A stretch of 64,000 bases of DNA. Source: Mycolicibacterium septicum DSM 44393 (GTDB lineage: Bacteria; Actinomycetota; Actinomycetes; Mycobacteriales; Mycobacteriaceae). The notes below the pieces were generated by a model that searched no databases, had not been told where the DNA came from, and saw only the letters and a list, made by a program, of their open reading frames with translations. Made by a program: the position numbers and the translations under genes. Shown here piece by piece: positions 6,734 through 14,906 of this stretch; within the stretch, counting starts at the first letter, position 1, and each line of letters opens with the position of its first letter. The stretch is from positions 3,826,493 to 3,890,492 of the forward strand of contig NZ_HG322951.1 of the NCBI RefSeq assembly GCF_000455325.1, read 5' to 3'.

Positions 6734-8624
6734 CCCCACACCTCGTTCCCGTCGCCGCGGACGGCCGCCGGTCACCACAGGCCACCAAGAATGCGGCCGG
6801 TGTCACCGCAAAGCCAACAAGTTGCGGGTCTACTGGCCGGGCGACCAGCTCTGTCACAGCTGCTTCTACACCGCTATGCGCACTCACGGCATCTGCCCGA
6901 TCTGTGGACACGATGGGGTGCTCCCCGGCCGCTGCAACCGCACCGATCCGAGGCCAGTCTGCTTGAACTGTGCCGGCATCCCCGGCGATTTCACCTGCCG
7001 AACCTGCGGACACGAAGGCGAAATCTACCGCCGCGGCGAATGCGCCCGATGCGCCCTACGCGATGACCTGTGCAAAGTCCTGCTGCACCATCCCGCCGAT
7101 CCGGCGGCGATGGAAACCTTCCTCGAAGTTCTCTGCGGCGTCGACCGACCCGAAAGCATCCTCACCTGGAAACGCAATATCCAGGTACTTCAGTTGCTCG
7201 GCGGAATCACCTCTGGTGCAATACCTCTCACCCACGACGGCCTCACCGCAGCGGGTCCTGGCCGCCACGTTGAGCACCTCCGCAGCCTGCTGCAGCACCA
7301 CGGGATGCTCCCGCCACGCGACGAACACCTTGCACGTTTCGAAGCATGGCTGGCCGCCAAACTCGACGCCGTCGCCTCACCGACGGTACGGGGCCCGGTT
7401 GAGCAATTCGCGACCTGGCACCATCTACGCCGGCTGCGCGGTGAATCCAAGCCCGGCCAAGGAACCGATGGGCCCAAACGCGCAGCGCAACAGGAAATCA
7501 CCGAAACCATCAAATTCCTGACCTGGCTCGAGCAGACACACGGTCGAACCGCATCGACCTGCATACAACAGGACGTCGACGCCTACCTTGCGTCGGGGCC
7601 GACCACCCGACACTTGATCCGAACATTCTTCGTGTGGGCCAAACGCAGCAAGATCAATAATTCGGTCCAGATCGGGTTCCGACAAGCCAGGACAACCCCC
7701 TTGATCACCCAAGACCAGCGCCTTGCGTGGCTTAAAGAACTACTCACCGGCGACTCCGAAAGCCTCCCCTACCGAGTCGCCGGCATCCTGTTATTGCTCT
7801 ACGCCCAACCCCTCACCAAGATCGCTGGCCTGCAGACCACCGCCATTGCACGGATCGACGGCGAGACACGCATCGCGCTCGGCAAAGAACCCATCCCGGT
7901 CCCCGAACCCTTCGCCTCACAACTGCACTACCACCTCCACAACCGGCCCAATCAGCGCACCACCGGCGGAGCCATCGGCACACCGTGGCTCTTCCCGAGC
8001 ACCCGGCCCGGCCGACACATCGACCCCCAGTCGATCATGCTGCGGTTGCGCCGGCTCGGCATCAAGCTGCTCGGCTCACGCAACACGGCCCTGCGTGAAC
8101 TCGTATCTGAGATACCTCCTCCCCTGGTCGCCGAAATGCTCGGCTACAGCGACCAAGTCACCCAGAAACACGCCGCAGAAGCCGGCAACACCTGGGCGAT
8201 GTACGCATCCACCACTGACCGAACCAATCCCTCAACGAAAGCATCCGGCCGAACCATGACGACCGAATCACCCGAAGATCGCCCTACCGACGATGCGGAC
8301 GAACCGAATAGCGATACGGCTGAGCCCACCCTGTTCGACCTCGATCCACCGGTTCGGCCCTACGACCGCCACATTGACTCCCTTCGCGCGGCGGCAAATG
8401 ACCTAAATGAAGCGCAGCGTGCAGTTCATGCCGCTGAAGGACAGCTCACTCAGGTAGTTTTGCAAGGACGGAACGCTGGCCTATCGTGGATGAAAATATC
8501 AGCGACACTGGGCATCTCACGGCAGGCCGCCTACCAGCGGTGGTCGGTGCGGCTTCGTGGAATCGACGCTTTGGAAACATCCGACAGTGCGACGGACATT
8601 CAGTCCCACTTGCCTGCTGATTAG
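6720..8624 (+). CDS. Large zinc-ribbon recombinase-like protein (TnpB-like), degenerate active site
   Basis: 634-aa third gene of the trio; its ATG overlaps the preceding stop by 14 bp. The N-terminal 115 residues carry repeated CxxC pairs (CGRC, CHSC, CPIC, CLNC, CRTC, CARC), suggesting two or three zinc ribbons. The middle resembles a tyrosine-recombinase fold, but the box I arginine is replaced (YAQPLTKIAGL), HxxR has become TALREL, and the LGH histidine is Tyr (LGYSD). A long acidic linker leads to a second HTH near the end (MKISATLGISRQAAYQRW). It is probably a DNA-binding structural partner and not itself a recombinase (inference). Confidence 0.75.
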   Translation: MAPINPTPRSRRRGRPPVTTGHQECGRCHRKANKLRVYWPGDQLCHSCFYTAMRTHGICPICGHDGVLPGRCNRTDPRPVCLNCAGIPGDFTCRTCGHEGEIYRRGECARCALRDDLCKVLLHHPADPAAMETFLEVLCGVDRPESILTWKRNIQVLQLLGGITSGAIPLTHDGLTAAGPGRHVEHLRSLLQHHGMLPPRDEHLARFEAWLAAKLDAVASPTVRGPVEQFATWHHLRRLRGESKPGQGTDGPKRAAQQEITETIKFLTWLEQTHGRTASTCIQQDVDAYLASGPTTRHLIRTFFVWAKRSKINNSVQIGFRQARTTPLITQDQRLAWLKELLTGDSESLPYRVAGILLLLYAQPLTKIAGLQTTAIARIDGETRIALGKEPIPVPEPFASQLHYHLHNRPNQRTTGGAIGTPWLFPSTRPGRHIDPQSIMLRLRRLGIKLLGSRNTALRELVSEIPPPLVAEMLGYSDQVTQKHAAEAGNTWAMYASTTDRTNPSTKASGRTMTTESPEDRPTDDADEPNSDTAEPTLFDLDPPVRPYDRHIDSLRAAANDLNEAQRAVHAAEGQLTQVVLQGRNAGLSWMKISATLGISRQAAYQRWSVRLRGIDALETSDSATDIQSHLPAD

Positions 8625-8827
8625 TTGTTGCGGGACAGGACGTTTTTGACGGGGCAGGAGTCCCTCGCTCCCGCACGGTCCACCCCCCGAGAGCCCTCAA
8701 GAGGCAGGGCCCAGCGAGTCCGGCGTGCGCGAGGCCCCGGTTAGCGGAATGTCGCAACCCAGTCCCGATCGGCGCGGTCGACACTCATCTCGCAGCGCAC
8801 CCTTGTGCTGATACACAGATACGCCCT

Positions 8828-8841
8828 ACAGTTAGTACTGT
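8828..8841. promoter_or_regulatory. ACAGT-TAGT-ACTGT palindrome upstream of the 8916-15728 gene block
   Basis: Perfect 5-bp arms in TetR-operator style, about 75 bp upstream of the first gene of a block whose third gene encodes a TetR-type regulator. It is probably that regulator's operator. Confidence 0.5.
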
Positions 8842-8915
8842 TTCAATACGCAGACGCGTTTCGCTGAACGGTCTTGTCTGCCGCCAGGTGGACGCGACCG
8901 AGGAAGGCTCTTTTC

Positions 8916-9329
8916 ATGGCGATCTTTCACATCGCGTATCACGGCTACCGGCAGAAGCCGTCGCAGGAGCAGTTCGAGGAGTTCGCGGGGATGCTCAGCG
9001 CTTATTTCGCCGCCGCTCCGTACATCGAGGACGGCGCTGCCGGTCGTTATGCGGGGCCTGCTGAGGACGGATTCCACGATGCGGCGTGGGTGAAATTCAA
9101 CAGCGTCGACGACTATGCGGTGCACATGCGCTCCCCGCACGGCGAGGACGAGGCGACCCATCTCAAGGAGACGGTGGCGCGGGTGCGGTCGTTCGACATC
9201 ATCACCCCAGATGAACCTGCCGATACCGCAGAGAAGCTCATCGACCTCTACAAGGAGCGGTGGGAGCTGTTCCCGGATGTGGCCAAGGTGCTGCGTGAGG
9301 ATGTCGACGCGCACTTCCCGTACCTGTAA
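8916..9329 (+). CDS. Small protein, possible dimeric alpha/beta-barrel (Dabb/EthD-like) fold
   Basis: 137 aa, soluble, no signal peptide. The pattern AWVKFNSVDDYAVHMRSPHGEDEATHLKE, a strand-helix-His arrangement, recalls Dabb stress-responsive barrels, but I do not recognise the exact family. A C-terminal helical extension (residues 95-137) is extra. Start chosen at ATG 8916 behind GAGGAAGG; an earlier in-frame start lacks a ribosome site. It opens a co-directional block including a double-HTH TetR regulator and an ABC exporter. Function unknown. Confidence 0.7.
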   Translation: MAIFHIAYHGYRQKPSQEQFEEFAGMLSAYFAAAPYIEDGAAGRYAGPAEDGFHDAAWVKFNSVDDYAVHMRSPHGEDEATHLKETVARVRSFDIITPDEPADTAEKLIDLYKERWELFPDVAKVLREDVDAHFPYL

Positions 9330-9361
9330 TCCTCAGCATGACAATGAAATTGGAGTGGAAG

Positions 9362-9853
9362 ATGTTTCTGCGTGGTCAGATCGGGCCGTGTCCGCAGTGG
9401 CTGGAGGAGTGTGATTTCAGCGAGGAAGTCGCCGCGATCGAAGAGAACTGGATAAAGACCGGAAAGATGTTGTCCTGGCACAACATCACCGGCGGATTTC
9501 CGATCATCGGCCCCAAATTCTTGGGTCTGAGCGACGAGCAGGGTCTGACGTTGTGGTTCTATACCTTCCCCACCTTCGAGCTGTTCAAGGAGTGGGCGCT
9601 GGGCGCTCCCGAGCATGTCGCGATCCACAACAAACTGCTGGAAGCGATGCAAGCACGCGTCGGCGCCGGCGAACAGGTGGATCCGAACGCGACGTTGCCG
9701 GGCTATTCCTTTCATGCCACCGATGCGCCTCGCGAACAGATCCCGGCGATGCGCGCCGAACTGCGTGAGCTCTACCGGCAGATCGAGGCCACCGACTGGG
9801 TGGGTGTGCCGTCGGGCGCTATCCAACTGATGATGCTCGGCGACCATGACTGA
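9362..9853 (+). CDS. Hypothetical protein, 163 aa
   Basis: Not recognised. The protein is soluble, rich in aromatic residues (WLEECDF, LWFYTFPTFELFKEWAL), with no membrane segment or signal. It may share the ferredoxin-like scale of the preceding gene, suggesting a pair of related small barrels. ATG 9362 is chosen because GGAG stands at 9352-9355; the in-frame ATG 9338 would add eight residues but has no ribosome site. The TetR gene follows after 8 bp, so co-transcription is likely. Confidence 0.7.
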   Translation: MFLRGQIGPCPQWLEECDFSEEVAAIEENWIKTGKMLSWHNITGGFPIIGPKFLGLSDEQGLTLWFYTFPTFELFKEWALGAPEHVAIHNKLLEAMQARVGAGEQVDPNATLPGYSFHATDAPREQIPAMRAELRELYRQIEATDWVGVPSGAIQLMMLGDHD

Positions 9854-9861
9854 GATACCAC

Positions 9862-10776
9862 ATGTTTCACCCAACGCGTGCCCTGACTATGCCCACCAAA
9901 GCAACTGACTCACAGACGTCGGCATCCGATGGCGCGGTGGCCGTCGGAGACGATTTGGTGCAGGCGGCTTTGCGGGCTGCCCGTTCCCTGGGTAAAGACG
10001 TCGCCGACGTGCCGGTGATCGCTATCGCCCGCGAGGCCGGAATCTCGCGCTCCACCCTGATCCGCCGACTGGGTGGTACCCGCGCGGCATTGGATGCGGC
10101 AGTCCGGGCCGCCGGGGTCGATCCCGGCGGGCAAGCACCGGTACGCACCCGCGCGCTGAATGCCGCCGCGGAATTGATCGATGCCCAGGGCCTGGCGGCG
10201 GCCACCCTGGAAGCCATCGCAGCGCGGGCGCAGTGCTCGGTGCACAGCCTGTACGCGGTGTTCGGCGGCCGCGATGAGCTGTTGCGGGCGCTGTTCGAGC
10301 GGCACAGCCCGCTGCTGCAGATCGAGGACTTTTTCGACGGTGACCACGGCGACCTGGCCGCCACGGTGCGCCGGTTGTACGGGATGATCGTCCACACTCT
10401 GGCCGCTGAACCCCGGGTGGCGCCGGCGTTGTTGGCCGAGGCGCTGGCTCGCCCGGAGAGCCCAGCCATTCAGAACCTGCTGAGCCACAATGCACCTCGG
10501 CTGCTAGCCAGCATTGGCGCGTGGCTCACCGCAGAAATTGAGGCAGGCCATATCCGGGAGATGCCGTTGGTTGTGTTGCTGCAGTTGCTCATCGCCCCGG
10601 TGTCAGTCCACATGCTGACGCGGCCGACCATGGGCCGCATTCCTGGTATCGAGTTGCCCGACCTTGATGGCGTCTGCGACATCTTCGCCGGTGCGTTCCT
10701 GCGGGCAGTCGCCCTCCCCTCACCGCCGCCCAAAATCAAGACCAAAACCACGACTCGAAAGAAGGCCACACCATGA
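9862..10776 (+). CDS. TetR-family regulator with two HTH segments
   Basis: 304 aa, unusually long for TetR. A first TetR-like HTH lies at about residues 35-75 (PVIAIAREAGISRSTLIRRLGG) and a second complete one at about 95-142 (AAATLEAIAARAQCSVHSLYAVFGGRDELL). A helical ligand/dimer domain follows, and a Lys-rich tail (KIKTKTTTRKKATP) closes it. The ATG at 9862 is used; ATG 9889 is an alternative. The stop overlaps the next start (ATGA at 10773). Probably represses its own block through the palindrome at 8828-8841 (inference). Confidence 0.85.
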   Translation: MFHPTRALTMPTKATDSQTSASDGAVAVGDDLVQAALRAARSLGKDVADVPVIAIAREAGISRSTLIRRLGGTRAALDAAVRAAGVDPGGQAPVRTRALNAAAELIDAQGLAAATLEAIAARAQCSVHSLYAVFGGRDELLRALFERHSPLLQIEDFFDGDHGDLAATVRRLYGMIVHTLAAEPRVAPALLAEALARPESPAIQNLLSHNAPRLLASIGAWLTAEIEAGHIREMPLVVLLQLLIAPVSVHMLTRPTMGRIPGIELPDLDGVCDIFAGAFLRAVALPSPPPKIKTKTTTRKKATP

Positions 10777-11183
10777 CCACACCAGATCCGACCCGCACGG
10801 CCCGCATCGTGCTGGGAACGGCGTTCACCGGCGCCGGCATCGCCCACGTCGTCAAACACGAGTTCTTCGAAAGCCTGGTGCCGGAATCAATGTCGAAGTG
10901 GCGCAAACCGATCAGCGCAGTCACCGCGGTGATTCAGTTCGTCGGCGGGATCAGCATGTTCATCCCCCGACTGCGCGGGCTGGCCCGGTGGACCAACCTG
11001 GCGATGTTGGTGCCGACCCTGCCGGCCGCGGTCGCCCAGACCCGCCACCCCGACCAGATGCGCGCACTCGGCGTGGACCCCAAGCTGGTCATCGCCCGCA
11101 TCCCCGCGCAAGCGTTGGTGGCCGCCGCGACCTGGTGGGCCACCCGGCCGCCCACCGCCGAGCAGCACCAGCTGCCGATCTGA
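10773..11183 (+). CDS. DoxX-like small membrane protein
   Basis: 136 aa with about four hydrophobic helices. The arrangement GTAFTGAGIAHVVKHEFFESLVPE at the N-terminus and QFVGGISMFIPRLRGLARW is typical of DoxX/DoxD-like proteins, which in mycobacteria have been linked to membrane redox and thiol stress complexes. It is translationally coupled to the TetR gene (ATGA overlap). Its exact role is not assigned. Confidence 0.75.
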   Translation: MTTPDPTRTARIVLGTAFTGAGIAHVVKHEFFESLVPESMSKWRKPISAVTAVIQFVGGISMFIPRLRGLARWTNLAMLVPTLPAAVAQTRHPDQMRALGVDPKLVIARIPAQALVAAATWWATRPPTAEQHQLPI

Positions 11184-11210
11184 ACAGCCCAGACCGGAGG
11201 GGACGTTCCC

Positions 11211-11942
11211 ATGTGGGAGTGGTTTGAACGCTATTGGAGCTCAGTCGGCCTGGGTGCAGCGACCGTCCTGCTCCTGCTGTTGTTCTTCACCGACACGTTC
11301 CGTGACCGTGTAGGTGTTTCGCGGTGGCGGGATCCGGTGTGGCTGGCGTGGCTGATGGTGGTGGCTTACCTGCTGCACAACTTCGAGGAATACGGCATCG
11401 ACGCCAAAGGCCGCGCTTTCCACTTCCCGGTCACCGCATGTGCCCAATACGGTTTCGACTCCGTGGATGGTTGCCCACTGGTGCCGTCGTTCTTTGTCGC
11501 GGTCAATATTCCGTTCATCTGGGTTGTGCTGCCGATCGCCGCGCTGTGGTGCCGCCGCAACCCGGCGGTCGGGCTGACCGGGGTCGGTCTGTTGTTCACC
11601 AACGCACTGAGCCACATCGGCGGCATGTTCACCCCGATGGGTTACTCACCGGGAACATTGACCGCCACAGTGATTTTCATTCCGTTGTCGGTGTGGGTGT
11701 TCGTCATCTTCTTCGGTAAGAACAAGCTGCTGGCCTACCCGGTCCTGGCCGCTATCCTGATCGCCTCAATCCTGGCCCAGGCGATTCTGCTGGCGCTACT
11801 GCTCGGACTGTCACACGGCACCGTCTCGCTGCCGGCAGCGATCGTCATCCAAGCCATCGACCCGGTGCTGCTGTTGCTGTTGCCGTGGTTGGCCGGCCGC
11901 AAATGGCCTCCGCGACCCGCGACCGCACCCGCTGCGGCATGA
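11211..11942 (+). CDS. HXXEE-domain membrane protein (second copy)
   Basis: 243-aa membrane protein with about seven hydrophobic segments. It has the HXXEE family signatures HNFEE (near residue 60), NALSH (near 129) and YSPG (near 144), plus an extra N-terminal segment and two extra C-terminal helices compared with the shorter copy at 3922-4413. An excellent ribosome site (GGAGGGGA) precedes ATG 11211. It lies between a DoxX-like gene and an ABC exporter; function unknown. Confidence 0.8.
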   Translation: MWEWFERYWSSVGLGAATVLLLLLFFTDTFRDRVGVSRWRDPVWLAWLMVVAYLLHNFEEYGIDAKGRAFHFPVTACAQYGFDSVDGCPLVPSFFVAVNIPFIWVVLPIAALWCRRNPAVGLTGVGLLFTNALSHIGGMFTPMGYSPGTLTATVIFIPLSVWVFVIFFGKNKLLAYPVLAAILIASILAQAILLALLLGLSHGTVSLPAAIVIQAIDPVLLLLLPWLAGRKWPPRPATAPAAA

Positions 11943-11964
11943 CCACACCACGACAGGGGACCAC

Positions 11965-12870
11965 ATGACCGGACACCGCCTGTCCGCGATCCACATCGAG
12001 GGCCTGGTCAAGAAATTCGGGGCGTTCACCGCCCTGGACGGATTGAGTCTCACCGTCTCCCAAGGGGAGGTCCATGGCTTTCTTGGCCCGAACGGGGCCG
12101 GGAAGTCCACGACCATCCGCGTGCTGTTGGGCCTATTGCGCCGCAACGCCGGCACGCTATCGCTGCTCGGTGGGGATCCGTGGCGTGACGTCGTCGAACT
12201 TCACCGCCGGCTGGCGTATGTGCCCGGCGATGTGGTGTTGTGGCCCAGTTTGTCTGGCGGAGAGGCCATCGACCTGCTCGGCAACCTGCGTGGCGGGCTG
12301 AACGAGGCTCGCCGCGCGGAGTTGATCGAGCGGTTCGAACTCGACCCCACCAAACGCGGCCGGCAGTACTCCAAAGGCAACCGCCAGAAAGTCGCCATCA
12401 TCGCCGCGCTGTCCTCTGATGTGGAGCTGCTCATCCTCGATGAACCCACCTCGGGATTGGATCCGTTGATGGAGGCCGTCTTTCAGCAGGAGATCGCCAA
12501 CGATAAAGCCCGTGGGCGCACCGTGTTGCTGTCGAGTCACATCATGAGTGAGGTCGAAGCGCTGGCCGACCGAGTCAGCATCATCCGTTCCGGCCGGGTG
12601 GTGCAGACCGGATCCCTCGACGAGTTGCGCGGGCAGACCCGCGCCACCATCACCGCCACCCTGGGTAGGCCGCCGCGGGATCTGCGGGAACTGCGCGGTA
12701 TCCGCTACCCCCGACTGGACGGCAACCGCTTCACCGCCACGGTCGACAACGGCCAGATCAACGCTGCGATGGCTGACCTCGTGCGCTACGACATGACCAA
12801 CCTGACCGTGACCCCGCCCTCGCTGGAAGACCTGTTCCTGCAGCAGTACACCACCACCGGACAGCCATGA
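11965..12870 (+). CDS. ABC exporter ATP-binding protein
   Basis: 301-aa nucleotide-binding subunit. Walker A GPNGAGKST near residue 45, a signature region YSKGNRQKVAII (SKG in place of SGG, as often seen in antibiotic/lipid exporters), Walker B LLILDEPTSGLDP near 157, H-loop SSHIMSE, and a C-terminal regulatory extension after residue 215. Its stop overlaps the permease start (ATGA at 12867). With the 528-aa permease it forms an exporter of the type found with polyketide-antibiotic transport proteins. Substrate unknown. Confidence 0.92.
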   Translation: MTGHRLSAIHIEGLVKKFGAFTALDGLSLTVSQGEVHGFLGPNGAGKSTTIRVLLGLLRRNAGTLSLLGGDPWRDVVELHRRLAYVPGDVVLWPSLSGGEAIDLLGNLRGGLNEARRAELIERFELDPTKRGRQYSKGNRQKVAIIAALSSDVELLILDEPTSGLDPLMEAVFQQEIANDKARGRTVLLSSHIMSEVEALADRVSIIRSGRVVQTGSLDELRGQTRATITATLGRPPRDLRELRGIRYPRLDGNRFTATVDNGQINAAMADLVRYDMTNLTVTPPSLEDLFLQQYTTTGQP

Positions 12871-14453
12871 CTATGAGTGCAGTCACCGGGGCTCGGACGC
12901 TGCTGCCGGTCACCGCCAGGACCAACGCCCGCAGTATTGCCCCCTGGATCCTCGGTGTCACCGCCCTGTCGGCTTCGTCAATCCTGGCCTACCGGTTGGT
13001 GTTTCCCGACCTGGCCGACCGCCAACAACTCGCCGGTGCGCTCGGGGCCAACCCGGCGCTGTCGCTGATCTTCGGACCCGCCCGTGACCTGCTCACCAAC
13101 GACGGGTTCAACGCGTGGCGCTCCGGCGCGTTGGGCACGTTTTTCACCGCACTGATGGCGATCCTCACCGTGGTGGCGACCAGCCGCGCCGATGAGGACT
13201 CCGGGCAAGCTGAACTGCTGGCCTCCGGGGTGATGGGCCGCCAAGCCCGGCTGGCTGTCTCGGTTGCCCTGCCCAGCCTCGCCTCATTCGCGGTCGGAGT
13301 CGTGTGCTTTGTGGTGACCATCGCCGTCGGCGGCGCGGTGGTGCCCTCCCTGTTGTTGGCGGCCACGTTCACCGCGTCGGGGTTGATGTTCACCGGTGTC
13401 GCCGCCGTCGCGGTGCAGCTGGGCTCCGAGGCCCGCTCGGCCAGCAGCATCGCCATCGCCGTCCTGGGGATCTGCTTCGTGCTGCGTGGATTCATCGACA
13501 CTATCGACGCCCCCGACTGGGCGTCCTGGGCCACCCCGTTCGGCTGGCTCGAACACGTCCGGCCCGCCACCGACAACAATCCCTGGCCCTTGTTGCTCGC
13601 GCTGGCGTTGGCACTCGTACTAATCGGTGTCGGGTTCGCGCTGGACGCCCGCCGAGACTACGGGGCCGGCATCATCGCGGGACGGCCCGGACCCGCCCGC
13701 GGAGGCACCGTCGCCAACGTCTGGGGTCTGGCGATACGCCTCAATCGCGGCTCGCTGATCACCTGGCTGATCGCGTTCGCCGGGCTGGGGGTCATCTTCG
13801 GCTACCTGGCCACCTCCATCACCGACCTGCTCGCCACCAACACCTCCCTGACCGGTGTGCTGGCCGCCGGAGGAGGTGACGCCTCGAACCTAACGTTCGC
13901 GTTCCTGGTGACCCTGCTGCAGATGATCGGGCTGATCGCCGCGATTGCCGGCGTCCAGATCGTCAACCGGATCATTATCGAGGAGAACAACTTCCGCGTC
14001 GAACCTCTGCTCGCCGGGGCGCTGCGTCGGCCGACCTACCTGGCCTCCAACCTCGTCATCGCCTACCTGACACCCGCGGTCTGCCTGCTCATCGCCGCCA
14101 GCGTCATAGGCCTGGTCGCCGCCAGCACCGGTATCGCCTTCGGCGACGTGCTCGCCCAAGCAGCCGTCACCATTCCGGCGGTGTGGACGCTGATCGCCGT
14201 AGGCGCGGCTGCCGTCGGTGCCCGGCCCGCGATACGGCTGGCCGGCTGGGGAGCCATCATTGCCGCCTTCGGCCTGACCATCCTCGGTCCCACCTTCAAA
14301 CTGCCCGAATGGGCGCTGTCGATCAGCCCGCTACACCACGTCCCCAACATCACCGCATCCCCGCACTGGACCAGCCTGGCGATAGTCGCCGTGGTGTTCG
14401 GCCTACTGACCGTCGTTGCCTTCGCCGGATTTCGTAGACGCGACATCGCCTGA
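12867..14453 (+). CDS. ABC exporter permease (polyketide-antibiotic-exporter type)
   Basis: 528 aa with about twelve membrane segments in two similar halves, so one polypeptide supplies both membrane domains. The N-terminal half has the RADEDSGQAELLASGVMGR loop typical of tetronasin-type exporter permeases, and EENNFRVEPLLAGALRR is the equivalent loop in the second half. It is translationally coupled to the ATPase. The neighbouring redox genes hint at export or detoxification of a small lipophilic compound (inference). Confidence 0.88.
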   Translation: MTMSAVTGARTLLPVTARTNARSIAPWILGVTALSASSILAYRLVFPDLADRQQLAGALGANPALSLIFGPARDLLTNDGFNAWRSGALGTFFTALMAILTVVATSRADEDSGQAELLASGVMGRQARLAVSVALPSLASFAVGVVCFVVTIAVGGAVVPSLLLAATFTASGLMFTGVAAVAVQLGSEARSASSIAIAVLGICFVLRGFIDTIDAPDWASWATPFGWLEHVRPATDNNPWPLLLALALALVLIGVGFALDARRDYGAGIIAGRPGPARGGTVANVWGLAIRLNRGSLITWLIAFAGLGVIFGYLATSITDLLATNTSLTGVLAAGGGDASNLTFAFLVTLLQMIGLIAAIAGVQIVNRIIIEENNFRVEPLLAGALRRPTYLASNLVIAYLTPAVCLLIAASVIGLVAASTGIAFGDVLAQAAVTIPAVWTLIAVGAAAVGARPAIRLAGWGAIIAAFGLTILGPTFKLPEWALSISPLHHVPNITASPHWTSLAIVAVVFGLLTVVAFAGFRRRDIA

Positions 14454-14491
14454 ACAGACTGGCACCGAACGTAACCCGAACGGAGGGCACC

Positions 14492-14875
14492 ATGCCACTG
14501 CCACGACCACTGCGCGTCCTGCCGCGCTACCTCAACCCCGTCCTGCGGCCGGTCGCCGGATACCTGCCACCCCTGGCAGTACTGCATCACACAGGGCGGA
14601 AAAGCGGAAACCCCTACGCCAGCCCGGTCCAGGCCTACCCCGTCCCCGGCGGGTACATCGCCGCCTACGCCTACAGCGACAGCCCTCAATGGGCGCAGAA
14701 TCTCTTGACGGTCGGCCACGGACAGATGGCTCGTGCGGGCAAGCGATATACGATCGCCAACCCACGACACCTCGGTGACGAAGGTTTAGAGCAGTTACCC
14801 AAGCCCGTAGCCGCAATGATGCGCGGGATGGGGGTGCGCGGCTTCCTCCAGTTCGATACCACTGTGCAGCAATAA
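14492..14875 (+). CDS. Nitroreductase/deazaflavin (DDN-like) family oxidoreductase
   Basis: 127 aa. The HHTGRKSGNPYASPV segment is the hallmark of the F420H2-binding split-barrel family that includes M. tuberculosis Ddn. Typical members are about 140-150 aa, so it is slightly short, and the usual Ddn N-terminal lipophilic helix is reduced. GGAGGG precedes ATG 14492. Members reduce quinones or nitro-compounds with F420; the natural substrate here is unknown. Part of the 8916-15728 block. Confidence 0.8.
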   Translation: MPLPRPLRVLPRYLNPVLRPVAGYLPPLAVLHHTGRKSGNPYASPVQAYPVPGGYIAAYAYSDSPQWAQNLLTVGHGQMARAGKRYTIANPRHLGDEGLEQLPKPVAAMMRGMGVRGFLQFDTTVQQ

Positions 14876-14906
14876 CTCTCGAATCCCAACGATCAGGAGG
14901 TCAGAA

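Larger units (their letters stand above)
4741..8624 (+). mobile_element. Tn554-like three-gene recombinase element (boundaries not defined)
   Basis: Three overlapping co-directional genes encode a 367-aa tyrosine recombinase, a 117-aa HTH protein and a 634-aa large recombinase-like protein. Tn554 of staphylococci carries TnpA (361 aa), TnpB (630 aa) and TnpC (125 aa); the sizes match closely, although the small gene is in the middle here. The left bound is set at the repeat cluster and the right bound at the last gene; true termini could not be read because this class does not make inverted repeats or target duplications. Confidence 0.65.
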
